Assembly: GCA_002436065.1 (NCBI GenBank)
Contig: DIXP01000031.1
Span: forward strand, 1-59,332
Source: Chloroflexi bacterium UBA6077
GTDB lineage: Bacteria; Chloroflexota; UBA6077
Length of the DNA stretch: 59,332 nucleotides
Direction: 5' to 3'
Translations under genes and position numbers: made by a program
Shown here: positions 1-8,465 of the stretch, piece after piece
Layout: each line of letters starts with the position of its first letter
Numbering within the stretch: the first letter of the stretch is position 1
Notes under the pieces: generated by a model
What the model was told of the DNA's origin: nothing
What the model saw: the letters and a program-made list of their open reading frames with translations, nothing else
The model's database searches: none

Positions 1-2
1 TG

Positions 3-227
3 ATTTTCTCACCGTTGCTGACAGCGAGGAAAGATACGCCCCCTGAAATCGTTAAACAGCTACATGAGGCCTTTAAGCAAGTCATAACAACTCCTGAATG
101 GCAGAACTACTTGGCCACTAACGGAGAGATGAACACTTATATGAGTCTTGAGGAGTTTGATAAGCATCTAGCGTGGGAGGCCGATATGGCTGCATCTTAT
201 CTCAAAGAGATAGGGCAAGCTAAGTAA
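3..227 (+). CDS. TctC-family solute-binding protein, C-terminal fragment cut by the window edge
   Basis: The frame is open from the left edge and ends at 227, giving about 74 residues. The sequence matches the C-terminal end of tripartite tricarboxylate transporter (TTT) periplasmic binding proteins: 'PPEIVKQLHEAFKQV' then a 'PEWQNYLATNG' stretch and an aromatic-rich last helix. TctB and TctA genes follow in the expected order on the same strand, which supports the call. The protein would capture an organic acid outside the membrane and hand it to TctAB. The 5' part, including any lipoprotein signal, lies outside the window. The ATG at 15 is internal and not the real start. Confidence 0.8.
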   Translation: MFSPLLTARKDTPPEIVKQLHEAFKQVITTPEWQNYLATNGEMNTYMSLEEFDKHLAWEADMAASYLKEIGQAK

Positions 228-294
228 TCACTGATATATTACTCGGATTGATATTCAGAAGAAACATAATAAGTCAGAAGGCGAGGCAAATAGA

Positions 295-735
295 TTGAGG
301 CCAGATCGTATAGCTGCCATTGTATTCATTGCCTTTGGTGCGGTCATGGCTGGCGGGAGTTATCACTTGCCCTACATGTCTGACTCTAATCCGGGGCCCG
401 GGCTGTTCCCCTTATGGCTCTCCGTTATCTTAATAGTGTTGTCGCTGGTCATGCTAGTGACTACCCGCGTTCGGGATGCGCCCTTGACCAAGAGCGGAGG
501 TGACTTCGGTAAGGTTAGCCTTGTTACGCTTTCTCTGTTTGTCTTTGCCGCTGTGCTGGACTTTCTCGGCCTATTCATAGCACTTCTGCTTCTTCTCGCC
601 TTTCTCGTAAAGGTTGTCGAAGATAAGGGTTGGAAGCTATCGATTGGCATGAGTGCAACCTGCTGTACGGTCTGTTATCTGCTGTTTGAAGTCTGTCTTA
701 GAGTTCCAGTACCACACGGGATACTCGGTATTTAA
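295..735 (+). CDS. tctB: TTT transporter small membrane subunit TctB
   Basis: A 146-residue, very hydrophobic protein with about four membrane segments (roughly residues 5-25, 37-57, 73-105 and 115-138). The 'SNPGPGLFPLWLSVIL' stretch after the first segment is the family's typical Pro-Gly-Pro...Phe-Pro motif. TctB is the poorly conserved four-helix partner of TctA in cation-gradient-driven uptake of carboxylates. It lies 67 bases after the TctC end and 80 bases before TctA, so the three form one operon. The start is TTG at 295, preceded by an AAGGCGAGG-like ribosome site. Base composition of this operon is visibly more AT-rich than the genes to its right. Confidence 0.82.
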   Translation: MRPDRIAAIVFIAFGAVMAGGSYHLPYMSDSNPGPGLFPLWLSVILIVLSLVMLVTTRVRDAPLTKSGGDFGKVSLVTLSLFVFAAVLDFLGLFIALLLLLAFLVKVVEDKGWKLSIGMSATCCTVCYLLFEVCLRVPVPHGILGI

Positions 736-815
736 GAAAGTGTTTGGCTAAATGGCATGAACCCTACCAGGCAAGCCATAATTGGTTAAATACACTTTGA
801 GAGATCGAGGTAGGT

Positions 816-2324
816 ATGGACACAATCCAGAGCCTAGCCAACGGATTCTCCATTGCACTGTTACCGTCAAATCTATTGGTATGCTTCATAGGTGTGTTTG
901 TCGGGACTCTCGTGGGTATTCTTCCTGGATTGGGACCGCCCGCTACCCTTGCCATGATACTGCCGCTGGCCTATGGCATGGATGGTACTGCTGCCATGAT
1001 TCTGATGTGTGGTGTCTTCTACGGCGCAAGATATGGCGGAGCGGTGACCTCCGTCCTGATGAATCTGCCTGGCGAGACATCCTCGGTCATGACTTGTCTT
1101 GATGGCTATCAAATGGCAAGGCAAGGTAGAGCTGGGCCTGCGCTTGGTATGGCTGCCATCGCATCTTTTTCCGCAGGAACGCTAGGCGTTTTGTGTCTGA
1201 TGCTGCTCGCCCCAGCCATGTCGGAGTTTGCCCTTGGTTTTGGGCCACCTGAGTACTTTGCACTGACAGCTATGGCTCTGACCTTGGTGATGTTCTTAGC
1301 CGGCAGGTCAATGATTAAAGCGCTAATGGTCACAAGTCTTGGTCTGTTGCTGTCCACGATAGGTACGGATGTCGTATCCGGCATGGAGAGACTCAACTTC
1401 GGACAAGTCGCTCTGCTCGGCGGGGTCGACTTCGTAGTCGCAACCATGGGACTCTTTGCTATCGGTGAGATACTGATAAACCTCGAACAGACTGCCAAGG
1501 CTGAGATCTTCGCAACGCCAAATAGACTCTCCGAACTGCTGCCGTCCCTGAAAGAGTTAAGAGAGTGTGCTGGAACGATAATTAGATGTACGATAATAGG
1601 CTTCCTCGTAGGGGTAATCCCCGGTGGAAACCCTACCATCGCGACCTTCCTAGCCTATGGGACCGCTAAAGCACTATCAAAGGACCCAGAGGTCTTCGGT
1701 AAAGGCGCTATCTGTGGTGTGGCTGCGCCCGAGTCCGCGGACAATGCTGCGTGTTCCGGTGGTCTTGTGCCTCTGCTCACACTCGGTATACCGGGTTCAG
1801 GCTCCACTGCTGTGATGTTGGCTGCTCTAATGCTCGCAGGGTTGCAGCCCGGGCCATTGCTCCTAAAGGAGCAGCCCGATTTCTTCTGGGCGGTAGTCGC
1901 AAGTATGTACGTCGGGAATGTGCTGCTGTTGATCATGAATCTCCCGATGGTACCTCTATTTGCGAACTTGATGAGGGTGCCTTACTACATTATGTATCCG
2001 GTGATCGTCGCCATCTGTTGTATTGGGGCCTATAGTATTGACAATAGCATAGCTGACGTGTGGCTCATGTTCATTTTTGGGGTGATTGGATACGCACTCA
2101 CCAAGACGGGATTTCCACTACCACCTCTTGTCCTGGCACTCATACTCGGGAATATCATGGAAAAAAGCCTGCGGCAGGCGTTGATCCTGCTGGACGGGAA
2201 CGTACTCCTTTTCTTCAATAGACCGATCTGTGTTGTCCTGCTGGGAACTGCCGCCATGGTGCTTGTGCTCAGAATCGTTCAATACGTAGGGTCAGTCCGA
2301 TCATCAACGACTATTGCAGAGTAG
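816..2324 (+). CDS. tctA: TTT transporter large membrane subunit TctA
   Basis: 502 residues with about 12 hydrophobic segments. The N-terminal 'GTLVGILPGLGPPATLAMILP' region and the internal 'GVAAPESADNAACSGGLVPL' followed by 'LTLGIPGSGSTAVML' are hallmark TctA motifs. TctA forms the transport path for the carboxylate brought by TctC, with TctB as partner. ATG at 816 has GAGGTAGGT just upstream. A second TctA with the same motifs is at 15540-17069. Synteny is TctC-TctB-TctA followed by a dehydrogenase gene, so the substrate may be a hydroxy acid or alcohol-bearing acid; that is inference, since the sequence does not show the substrate. Confidence 0.93.
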   Translation: MDTIQSLANGFSIALLPSNLLVCFIGVFVGTLVGILPGLGPPATLAMILPLAYGMDGTAAMILMCGVFYGARYGGAVTSVLMNLPGETSSVMTCLDGYQMARQGRAGPALGMAAIASFSAGTLGVLCLMLLAPAMSEFALGFGPPEYFALTAMALTLVMFLAGRSMIKALMVTSLGLLLSTIGTDVVSGMERLNFGQVALLGGVDFVVATMGLFAIGEILINLEQTAKAEIFATPNRLSELLPSLKELRECAGTIIRCTIIGFLVGVIPGGNPTIATFLAYGTAKALSKDPEVFGKGAICGVAAPESADNAACSGGLVPLLTLGIPGSGSTAVMLAALMLAGLQPGPLLLKEQPDFFWAVVASMYVGNVLLLIMNLPMVPLFANLMRVPYYIMYPVIVAICCIGAYSIDNSIADVWLMFIFGVIGYALTKTGFPLPPLVLALILGNIMEKSLRQALILLDGNVLLFFNRPICVVLLGTAAMVLVLRIVQYVGSVRSSTTIAE

Positions 2325-2389
2325 GGGAAGCGGGACGAAGCAAACAACTGATTGATAGTTTGCTGGGAATAACGAGTGGAGAGACTGCT

Positions 2390-3427
2390 ATGCTGGCGCT
2401 GGTATGCTACGAGCGTGCACCTGGATGCATGGAGTTAAGAGAGTTGCCCATTCGGAGTCCAGGCCCCGGTGATGTTCTGGTTCGGGTCGAGTTTGCGGGG
2501 ATCTGCGGATCAGATCTCAAATTGTTTCACGGCACCCATCCCCATGCTACGCCACCCGTCGTGGCGGGGCATGAGTTCAGCGGGGTGGTCGCTGCCGTCG
2601 GAGACAAAGTCTCGCGGGTTAAAGTGGGAGACAGGGTTACCGGCCTGACAACCTTCTATCCAGATGGGGTAGTGGTTGGCGACAGCGAGAACGGGCTGCT
2701 GACTGCAGGCTTTCGTATCGGCGGCCTCCACGCGGATGGCGCCTTCGCCGAGTACGTCATGCTCAGGGAGCAGTTCACCCTCCAACTGCCGGATGGCGTG
2801 ACCTTCAAGATGGGTGCCCTGACCGAACCCCTTGTCGTGGCCGTGCATGCTGTCTTCTCCAAAGCTCGGATCCTGCCACATCACAAAGTGCTGGTGTCGG
2901 GACCAGGGACCATCGGTCTGCTGGTGACCCAGCTCTGCCGGCTGCGAGGTGCAGATGTGATGGTTGCGGGCCTTTCACGCGATGCGGGGCGGCTCGCGCG
3001 GGCACTGAAGGCCGGGGCGACGGTTACAGTCGACGTTGAGCAGCAGGAACTCTCGCAAGCCGTCGCAGAGTGGACTGGTGGCAAGGGTGTAGATGTGACC
3101 TTCGAGTGTGCCGGAGCTGCAGCATCTGCCGATTCTTGTCTCGCCGCATTGAAGAAGGCCGGCAGCCACGTTCAGGTGGGAACCTTCGGTCATGGAAGTC
3201 GGCCAGCGATCCCAATGAATCATGTCATTTTCAAGGAACTGAGCCTGGCGGGCGTTTTTGGCTACTCCATCGACGACTGGCGCGTAGCTTTGCGGTTGCT
3301 GTCAACAGGAAAAGTCGACACGGATATCATAGTGTCTCACCTGTTTCAATTGACAGAGTGGCAGCAAGCCTTTTGTTCGGCGGAGGGAACGGAGGGTGTG
3401 AAGGTGCTCGTGCGTCCAATCGACTAA
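2390..3427 (+). CDS. zinc-type medium-chain alcohol/polyol dehydrogenase
   Basis: 345 residues from ATG 2390, which has GGAGAG seven bases upstream; an upstream in-frame TTG at 2360 is less likely. The GroES-like half carries the catalytic zinc ligands Cys39 ('GICGSD') and His61-Glu62 ('GHE'). The Rossmann half begins at 'VLVSGPGTIGLLVTQ' (about residues 167-181). The four-cysteine structural zinc lobe is absent, replaced by a 'TTFYPDGVVVGDSENG' loop. Family: NAD(P)-dependent oxidation of a secondary alcohol (threonine, sorbitol or galactitol dehydrogenase-like). It follows tctA by 65 bases and probably acts on the imported compound. Substrate cannot be read from the sequence. Confidence 0.85.
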   Translation: MLALVCYERAPGCMELRELPIRSPGPGDVLVRVEFAGICGSDLKLFHGTHPHATPPVVAGHEFSGVVAAVGDKVSRVKVGDRVTGLTTFYPDGVVVGDSENGLLTAGFRIGGLHADGAFAEYVMLREQFTLQLPDGVTFKMGALTEPLVVAVHAVFSKARILPHHKVLVSGPGTIGLLVTQLCRLRGADVMVAGLSRDAGRLARALKAGATVTVDVEQQELSQAVAEWTGGKGVDVTFECAGAAASADSCLAALKKAGSHVQVGTFGHGSRPAIPMNHVIFKELSLAGVFGYSIDDWRVALRLLSTGKVDTDIIVSHLFQLTEWQQAFCSAEGTEGVKVLVRPID

Positions 3428-3476
3428 TACACGACCAAACTGATTGTGATAGGTGGCAAGGCCACCCGTTCCCGGT

Positions 3477-3605
3477 AGTGCAGGGCCCTGTGCCCTGCCA
3501 CCCGGTGGCGCGCACGCAATTGACCACCTGCGCTGCCCGCATCCGGGTCCATCGGCAACGACGCAAGGCGGGGCAACCGGACGGCAGGGCACAGGGCCCT
3601 GCACT
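3477..3605. mobile_element. MITE-like element with 23-bp perfect terminal inverted repeats
   Basis: Bases 3477-3499 and 3583-3605 are perfect reverse complements (23 of 23) and bound an 83-base interior with no credible ORF. Each arm is itself nearly palindromic around 'cagggccctg'. It sits in the 400-base non-coding gap between the dehydrogenase and the ABC operon. No target duplication is evident and no transposase is in the window, so non-autonomous mobility is only inferred. Confidence 0.5.
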
Positions 3606-3607
3606 TG

Positions 3608-3713
3608 AAACGACGAAAAGATGCTCGCTACAACTGCCATCCTGAGCATCTCTACAACTGCCATCCTGAGCATCTCTACAACTGTCATCCTGAGCGTCGA
3701 GCGAAGGATCTCC
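3608..3713. repeat. 24-bp tandem repeat within a dispersed intergenic repeat (copy 1)
   Basis: Two exact 24-base units start at 3630 and 3654 ('acaactgccatcctgagcat...') and a third diverges from 3678 into 'cgagcgaaggatctcctgtt'. A second copy with the same flank ('gaaaagat.ctcgct') is at about 10351-10440. Repeats of this 'catcctgagcg/gcgaaggatctc' type are common between genes in Chloroflexota genomes. The rest of the gap up to 3827 holds nothing recognisable. Confidence 0.6.
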
Positions 3714-3827
3714 TGTTGGAGGGTGAGCACGATCCATTCTCGTAGAAGGAGCAACAAGATGTGAGACAGCACCACGTCCCCGCGGCGCTGTCTCACACAG
3801 AGGGGGGAGAGCAGCCTTGCACACCGC

Positions 3828-4598
3828 CTACAGGCAGAGCTCCGTCTCATCGGTGATCCTGGATCTCAGCTGCAGGAACTCTGGCTCAATGTATTCCCTC
3901 GGCCTCGGTAGCCTCACGAGGTACTCCGACTTCTTCCGGCCCGGCAGCTTCCCCTCCAGGGTGACGATCCGGTCGGCCAGGTAAACCGCTTCCTCGATGT
4001 TGTTCGTGACGAAGATCACTGTCCTCTTCTCTGTCTCCCAGATCCTCACCGTCTCCTTCTCCATCAGGTAGCGGGTCTGGGCATCCAACTGGCCAAACGG
4101 CTCGTCCAGCAGCATCACCTTGGGGTTGTTGGCATAGGCCCTCGCTATGCCAACGCGCTGCTTCATGCCACCCGAGAGTTGGTGTGGAAAGGCGTTCTCG
4201 AAGCCCGTGAGTCCCACCAGGTCTATGTAGTGCTGGGCTATCTCTCGCCTCTCTTTCTTGCCCGCGCCGCACAGCTTGAGTCCCATCTCCACGTTGCCCA
4301 TTACGGTCTTCCAGGGAAAGAGGGTGTATCGCTGGAAGACGAGCCCTCGGTCCGGCCCTGGACCCGTGACCGGCTTACCGTCCAGGAAGACCTGGCCAGT
4401 GGAGGGGGTCTCCAGCCCCGCGATGATCCTTAGCAGGGTGCTCTTGCCCGATTGGCCTGGCCCCAGGATCACCACGAACTCGTTCTCATCCACGGACAGG
4501 TCCACGGTGTCGAGGGCAAATACCCTCTGGGTTCCCTTCTGGATGAAGGTCTTGCTGATGCCCTCGCAGACGATCTTCTGGCTGTTGGTCGTCGTCAC
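3828..4598 (-). CDS. NitT/TauT-type ABC importer ATPase with Asn in place of the H-loop His
   Basis: 256 residues from GTG 4598, whose GTGA overlaps the permease stop (GGGAG upstream); the longer reading from 4664 would overlap the permease heavily. Domains: Walker A residues 46-54 ('GPGQSGKST'), Q-loop Gln89, signature 'LSGGM' 141-145, Walker B 'LLDEP' with Glu166. The H-loop reads 'FVTNNIEEA', so position 199 is Asn where the catalytic switch His is normally found; the codon is plainly AAC. It is the last gene of a five-gene operon (7710-8465, 6331-7548, 5447-6250, 4595-5440, this). It probably pairs with the other ATPase, whose H-loop is intact but whose signature is degenerate. Confidence 0.92.
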   Translation of the reverse strand: MTTTNSQKIVCEGISKTFIQKGTQRVFALDTVDLSVDENEFVVILGPGQSGKSTLLRIIAGLETPSTGQVFLDGKPVTGPGPDRGLVFQRYTLFPWKTVMGNVEMGLKLCGAGKKERREIAQHYIDLVGLTGFENAFPHQLSGGMKQRVGIARAYANNPKVMLLDEPFGQLDAQTRYLMEKETVRIWETEKRTVIFVTNNIEEAVYLADRIVTLEGKLPGRKKSEYLVRLPRPREYIEPEFLQLRSRITDETELCL

Positions 4599-5440
4599 TT
4601 TATCTCCCTCTTCCAGGGACACACCCACTTCTCCAGATATCCCATCGAGACGGCGAGGAGCCACGCCACCAGCGCGATAACCACCATGCCGCCGATGATC
4701 AGAGATGGCCTGGACAGGTTCATGCCCAGAATGATTATGAAGCCCATCCCCTCCCTGGCCCCCACCAGCTCGGCCGCCACCACGCAGGTCCAGGCCACGC
4801 TGAGGGAGATCTGGAGCCCCGCGAAGATGGCCGGGAAGCCGGCCGGGAAGGTTACCTCCCGCATCTCATCGCGCCGGTTACCGCCCAGCATCCGGACTGC
4901 ATCGTACAGCTCCGGGTCCACCAGACGGATGCCGTTGAAGGCGTTGATGACGCAGGGGACGATGGCGCCGATGATGATGATGAACACCTTGGAGGTCTCG
5001 CCTATCCCGAACCAGAGTATGGACAGAGAGATCCAGGCGATAGGAGGCATCGGTTTGAAGAGGTCGAAGATCGGTTTGACTATGGCGTATACGTAGCGAT
5101 TGAGGCTCATGAACAGCCCGAGGGGCACGCCGATGGCGACCGCGATACCGAAGCCTATCAGCACCCGCTGGAGACTGGCCCACAGGTGCATGGGCAGGGT
5201 CTTGCCGGCCAGGGGGTCGCCCATCATGATGCCCAGTTGAGCCACCACCTCCATCGGCCGAGGCATGAAGTTGCCAAAGGTCTTGGCGACCGCCACGGCG
5301 TCCCAGAACAGCAGGAAGGCGGTTAGCGAGATGCAGTACAGGACGAAACGGTTCGTCAGTACGGTGGATACCAGAGATCCCGATGATCTACGGGTTCCGC
5401 TGGCAATTGGGCTGGGTCCGGCATCTAATGCTGTACTCAA
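4595..5440 (-). CDS. ABC importer permease (SsuC/TauC type), second of two
   Basis: 281 residues with about six membrane segments of the binding-protein-dependent permease family. The cytoplasmic EAA-like loop is 'YDAVRMLGGNRRDEMREVTF' followed by 'PAGFPAIFAGLQ'. It moves the substrate through the inner membrane and couples to the ATPases. It lies 6 bases after the first permease and overlaps the following ATPase gene by 4 bases, so translation is probably coupled. The two permeases differ clearly in sequence, so the channel is a heterodimer, in line with two different ATPases in the same operon. Relatives import nitrate, taurine, sulfonates, bicarbonate or pyrimidine precursors; specificity is not evident. 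Confidence 0.9.
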   Translation of the reverse strand: MSTALDAGPSPIASGTRRSSGSLVSTVLTNRFVLYCISLTAFLLFWDAVAVAKTFGNFMPRPMEVVAQLGIMMGDPLAGKTLPMHLWASLQRVLIGFGIAVAIGVPLGLFMSLNRYVYAIVKPIFDLFKPMPPIAWISLSILWFGIGETSKVFIIIIGAIVPCVINAFNGIRLVDPELYDAVRMLGGNRRDEMREVTFPAGFPAIFAGLQISLSVAWTCVVAAELVGAREGMGFIIILGMNLSRPSLIIGGMVVIALVAWLLAVSMGYLEKWVCPWKREIK

Positions 5441-5446
5441 CGGAAC

Positions 5447-6250
5447 CTATCTCCTTATACCTTCAGAGAGCCTCTTCTCGACCTTGTCGATGATCACACC
5501 GACCACAACGCCGGTCAGACCGACCAGCAGCATGCCGAGCACGATCATATCTGGCAGAAGGAGCCGGCGGCCCATGGTAATCAGGAAGCCGAGGCCGGCA
5601 TCCGCCGCGATCAGTTCGGCGGCTACCAACGTGGTCCAGGCGGCGGCCAGAGCGATCTGAAGTCCTCCGAACACCATCGGGAGGGCCGAGGGCACGCAGA
5701 TGTCCTTGAAGATCTGCCAATCCGAGGCGCCGTAGGTGCGAGCCATCTGGATCAGGGTAGGGTTCGTCATCTTAACGCCCACGTAGGAGTTGATCACGCA
5801 GGGGACCATGCCGGAGGCCCAGATTATGAACACCTTGCCGGTAATGCCGATCCCGAACCAGAAGATCGCCAGCGGTATCCAGGCGACGGGGGGTATCGGG
5901 CGCATTATCTCGAAGAGGGGCCGCGCGAGCCCCTCAGCCACCACGAACCATCCCATCAGCAGCCCCAACGGGATGCCAATCAGCAGCGCTAGGAAGTAGC
6001 CGGTGAGCACCTCCTGGAGGCTGGTGGCGATGTGGACCCACAGCAACGCCCCATCGGGGTTCTCCTGAGTGAGCTTATCGAAGAACAGCGCGACGACCTG
6101 GGAGGGTGTGGCCAGCATCACCCTGGGAACTATCCCCAGATCGACCACCAACTGCCAGACGACGAAGAATCCAACCAGGCTCGCGTAAGGGAGGATACTC
6201 AGTAGCCTGGAACCGCGTTCGGCCTTGGCGATACCGTTGGCCACGCTCAT
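5447..6250 (-). CDS. ABC importer permease (SsuC/TauC type), first of two
   Basis: 267 residues, about six membrane helices. EAA-like loop: 'IQMARTYGASDWQIFKDICV' followed by 'PSALPMVFGGLQ'. ATG at 6250 follows a GGGGGTTGCC stretch on the coding strand. It forms, with the permease at 4595-5440, the membrane path of a NitT/TauT-family importer fed by the lipoprotein at 6331-7548. A perfect 16-bp hairpin separates it from that binding-protein gene and may lower its expression relative to the binding protein, a common arrangement in ABC operons. Substrate unknown. Confidence 0.9.
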   Translation of the reverse strand: MSVANGIAKAERGSRLLSILPYASLVGFFVVWQLVVDLGIVPRVMLATPSQVVALFFDKLTQENPDGALLWVHIATSLQEVLTGYFLALLIGIPLGLLMGWFVVAEGLARPLFEIMRPIPPVAWIPLAIFWFGIGITGKVFIIWASGMVPCVINSYVGVKMTNPTLIQMARTYGASDWQIFKDICVPSALPMVFGGLQIALAAAWTTLVAAELIAADAGLGFLITMGRRLLLPDMIVLGMLLVGLTGVVVGVIIDKVEKRLSEGIRR

Positions 6251-6278
6251 GGCAACCCCCTGTAATCGGAATTACCTG

Positions 6279-6314
6279 GTGGGGTGGGGATGCCGGACGG
6301 CATCCCCACCCCAC
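6279..6314 (-). promoter_or_regulatory. intercistronic hairpin between binding-protein and permease genes
   Basis: Perfect 16-bp inverted repeat (6279-6294 with 6299-6314) and a 4-base loop, lying 16 bases past the stop of the binding-protein gene and 28 bases before the permease start. There is no uracil run on the minus strand, so it is more likely an RNA-stabilising or partial-attenuation hairpin than a full terminator. Confidence 0.6.
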
Positions 6315-6330
6315 GATATCCGTTGGATGG

Positions 6331-7548
6331 CTACTGGGCGATCATCTTGAGGAATTTGTCGGTGATGAAGTTGCTCTTCATCGCCTTCTCGCTCTCCTCG
6401 GGCTTGAACCTGCCGTTCTCGGTGAAGAAGTCGGCGATGCCCTGCATGTACCCCTGCGCCTTGCTGGGGCCCTTCGAGCTGTCGAAGATCTCGAGCTGCT
6501 GCTTCAGGTCGTACATGGGGTGAAGCTCGATATCCATCTTCACCATGTCGGCATTCATGTCTATGCCGCACCAGTCCTTGAGGAACTTCTGGTACTGGGT
6601 TGCCTGCTGGACGGTCTCCTTCTTCTGCCTGTCGATCTGCGCCATGTACATCTTCAGGAAGCGGGCAACCTGGTCCGGGTTGCTGTCCGCGAACTCCTTG
6701 CTGGTGATCCACACCAGTGGGATCACAGCCCCGGCCTGCGGACCGTTGGACACCATTTTCCAGCCCTTGGAGAGGCCGGTCATGGAGAAAGGTGCCCACA
6801 GGGAGACTATGTCACCCTGGCCGGAGTCGAAGGCGGCAACCGCCTGCCCCTGCTCCAGGTTCTGGATCTTGACGTCGCTGTCCTTGAGACCCAGCACCTT
6901 GAGCCACGCGGAGAGGGCGTAGTGACCCGAGGAGACGGTGGTGGTGAGGACGGTCTTGCCCTTGACGTCATCGGGATGGCCGATCACGTCCGGGTACTTC
7001 GGGTTGAAGCCCTTGGTCTTCAGGATGGGGCTGTTGGGTCTCACCATGACCATGTTGTTGAAGCCGTCGTCGTGGGTCATGCCGATCATGTAGGCGTTAT
7101 AGCGCAGCGCGGCCATCAGCATCGGCACGCCGCCGGTGGCGCCAATCTCCCACTGCTTGGCGGGCAGCGCCTCGACCTGCGGCATACCGGAGTCGAAGTA
7201 GACCATCTTCAACTCCATTGCGGCCTTCTTGTCCAGCCCTTCCTGGACCGCCTGCCATGTGGGGAACGACTCGAACTCGGGTTGGTGGCTAACCTTCAGG
7301 CTGATCTGCTTCTCGGGTGCCGCTGGTGCAGCGGCGGCGGGCTTGGTGGCCGCAGCTGTGGCGCCGGCAGCAGGCGTGGTAGCCGCTGGTGCGGCCGGAG
7401 CAGTCGTGGCGGCGGGTGCAGCAGGCTTTGCCGCCGTTGTGGGAGTCGGAGCGGGTGCGGCGCTACCGCAAGCTAGGGCCAGCAGGGATGCGGCAATCAA
7501 CAGCGCGGTGAAGGATACCAGCTTACCCCAGGGATACTTCCTTGCCAA
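6331..7548 (-). CDS. NitT/TauT-family substrate-binding lipoprotein
   Basis: 405 residues. Signal peptide with lipobox 'LALAC' and lipidated Cys27, then a low-complexity Ala/Pro/Thr linker to about residue 78, then an SBP domain of the SsuA/THI5-like fold ('SLKVSHQPEFESFPTWQAVQ', 'GHPDDVKGKTVLTTT', 'DIVSLWAPFS'). It captures the solute outside the membrane for the permeases at 4595-6250. A C-terminal all-helical segment (about residues 270-405) is longer than in typical SsuA proteins. It is the second gene of the operon, 161 bases after the first ATPase. Ligand not predictable; sulfonate, nitrate, or thiamine-precursor types share this fold. Confidence 0.88.
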   Translation of the reverse strand: MARKYPWGKLVSFTALLIAASLLALACGSAAPAPTPTTAAKPAAPAATTAPAAPAATTPAAGATAAATKPAAAAPAAPEKQISLKVSHQPEFESFPTWQAVQEGLDKKAAMELKMVYFDSGMPQVEALPAKQWEIGATGGVPMLMAALRYNAYMIGMTHDDGFNNMVMVRPNSPILKTKGFNPKYPDVIGHPDDVKGKTVLTTTVSSGHYALSAWLKVLGLKDSDVKIQNLEQGQAVAAFDSGQGDIVSLWAPFSMTGLSKGWKMVSNGPQAGAVIPLVWITSKEFADSNPDQVARFLKMYMAQIDRQKKETVQQATQYQKFLKDWCGIDMNADMVKMDIELHPMYDLKQQLEIFDSSKGPSKAQGYMQGIADFFTENGRFKPEESEKAMKSNFITDKFLKMIAQ

Positions 7549-7709
7549 GGTAGTTCTCCTCTCTATTCCTCATCGGATGGGCACCATGTATCCAAATAGC
7601 ATTTGACTGGATCAGACGGATTCCGCTACTGGCCTCTGGGTTTCTCCTTCTTGCTACGCTCACCCTCCTTTCAGGCACCGCTGGAGCCTTCGCGTGATCC
7701 GCTAATGAG

Positions 7710-8465
7710 CTACCACCATCTGATCAGTTCGGTGACCCGCTTTCTGATCTCCACGAACTCTGGGTCCGCGAAATTCCTTGGCCTTGGGAGGTCCACCTTG
7801 ACCTCGGCCTTGATCTTGGTGGGCTTGTTGGTGAGGACGAGGATGCGCTCGGCTACGTAGACGGCCTCCTCGATGTTGTGGGTGACGAAGATCACGGTGC
7901 TCTTCAGTTCCTGCCAGAGGCGGACCAGTTCGTCCTCCAGGTAGCAGCGGAGCTTGACATCCAGTTGGCCGTAGGGTTCGTCCATGAGCAGAAGGTCCGG
8001 CTTGGCGGCAAAGGCCCTCGCTACGGCAACCCGTTGCTCCATGGAGGCCGATATCTGGTTGGGATAGAGGTTGGCGGAGTCCTTTAGCCCGACGAGCGAG
8101 AGGATATGATCGAGTCTCTTCTCCCTTTCATCCTTGGGGACCCGTTTGACCTCCATGCCATAGGCGATGTTGTCCTTGACGGTGCGCCAGGGCATGGAGG
8201 ATGGTTCCTGGAAGACGAAGGAGATGTTGTGCTTCCTGGGGTCGGCCTCTTGGCCGTAGATGCAGATGTTGCCCTTGGTGGAGGGTATCAGCTTGGAGAG
8301 GAGATTGAGGAAGGTGGTCTTGCCGCAGCCGGTGGGACCGACGATGGCGAGGAACTCCCCCTCTCCCACAGTGAAGTTGACGTCGTCCAGCACCAACAGC
8401 TTGCCGAAGCTCTTGGTGAGGCCGTTTACCGTGACCTTGTCCCTTCTGTCGCACGCTGTTGCCAA
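7710..8465 (-). CDS. NitT/TauT-type ABC importer ATPase with degenerate signature motif
   Basis: 251 residues from TTG 8465, chosen because GGGAGG stands five bases upstream; the longer frame to 8570 runs into a leader hairpin. Walker A 'GPTGCGKTT' (residues 43-51), Q-loop Gln86, Walker B 'LLMDEP' with Glu163, H-loop 'VTHN' with His196. The ABC signature, normally LSGGQ/LSGGM, reads 'ISASM' (138-142) before 'EQRVAVARAFA'. In a heterodimer with the ATPase at 3828-4598, this signature would face the partner's Walker A/H-loop-Asn site, putting both defects in one ATP site and leaving the other site canonical. First gene of the importer operon. Confidence 0.92.
   Translation of the reverse strand: MATACDRRDKVTVNGLTKSFGKLLVLDDVNFTVGEGEFLAIVGPTGCGKTTFLNLLSKLIPSTKGNICIYGQEADPRKHNISFVFQEPSSMPWRTVKDNIAYGMEVKRVPKDEREKRLDHILSLVGLKDSANLYPNQISASMEQRVAVARAFAAKPDLLLMDEPYGQLDVKLRCYLEDELVRLWQELKSTVIFVTHNIEEAVYVAERILVLTNKPTKIKAEVKVDLPRPRNFADPEFVEIRKRVTELIRWW

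Noticed and set aside
3608..3713. CRISPR-like array
   Set aside because: Units are contiguous without spacers and degrade quickly, and no cas genes are near; it is a tandem repeat.
6106..7476. 456-codon open frame on the plus strand
   Set aside because: It is antisense to the binding-protein gene (6331-7548); its composition is a mirror of that gene's codon bias and it shows no domain.
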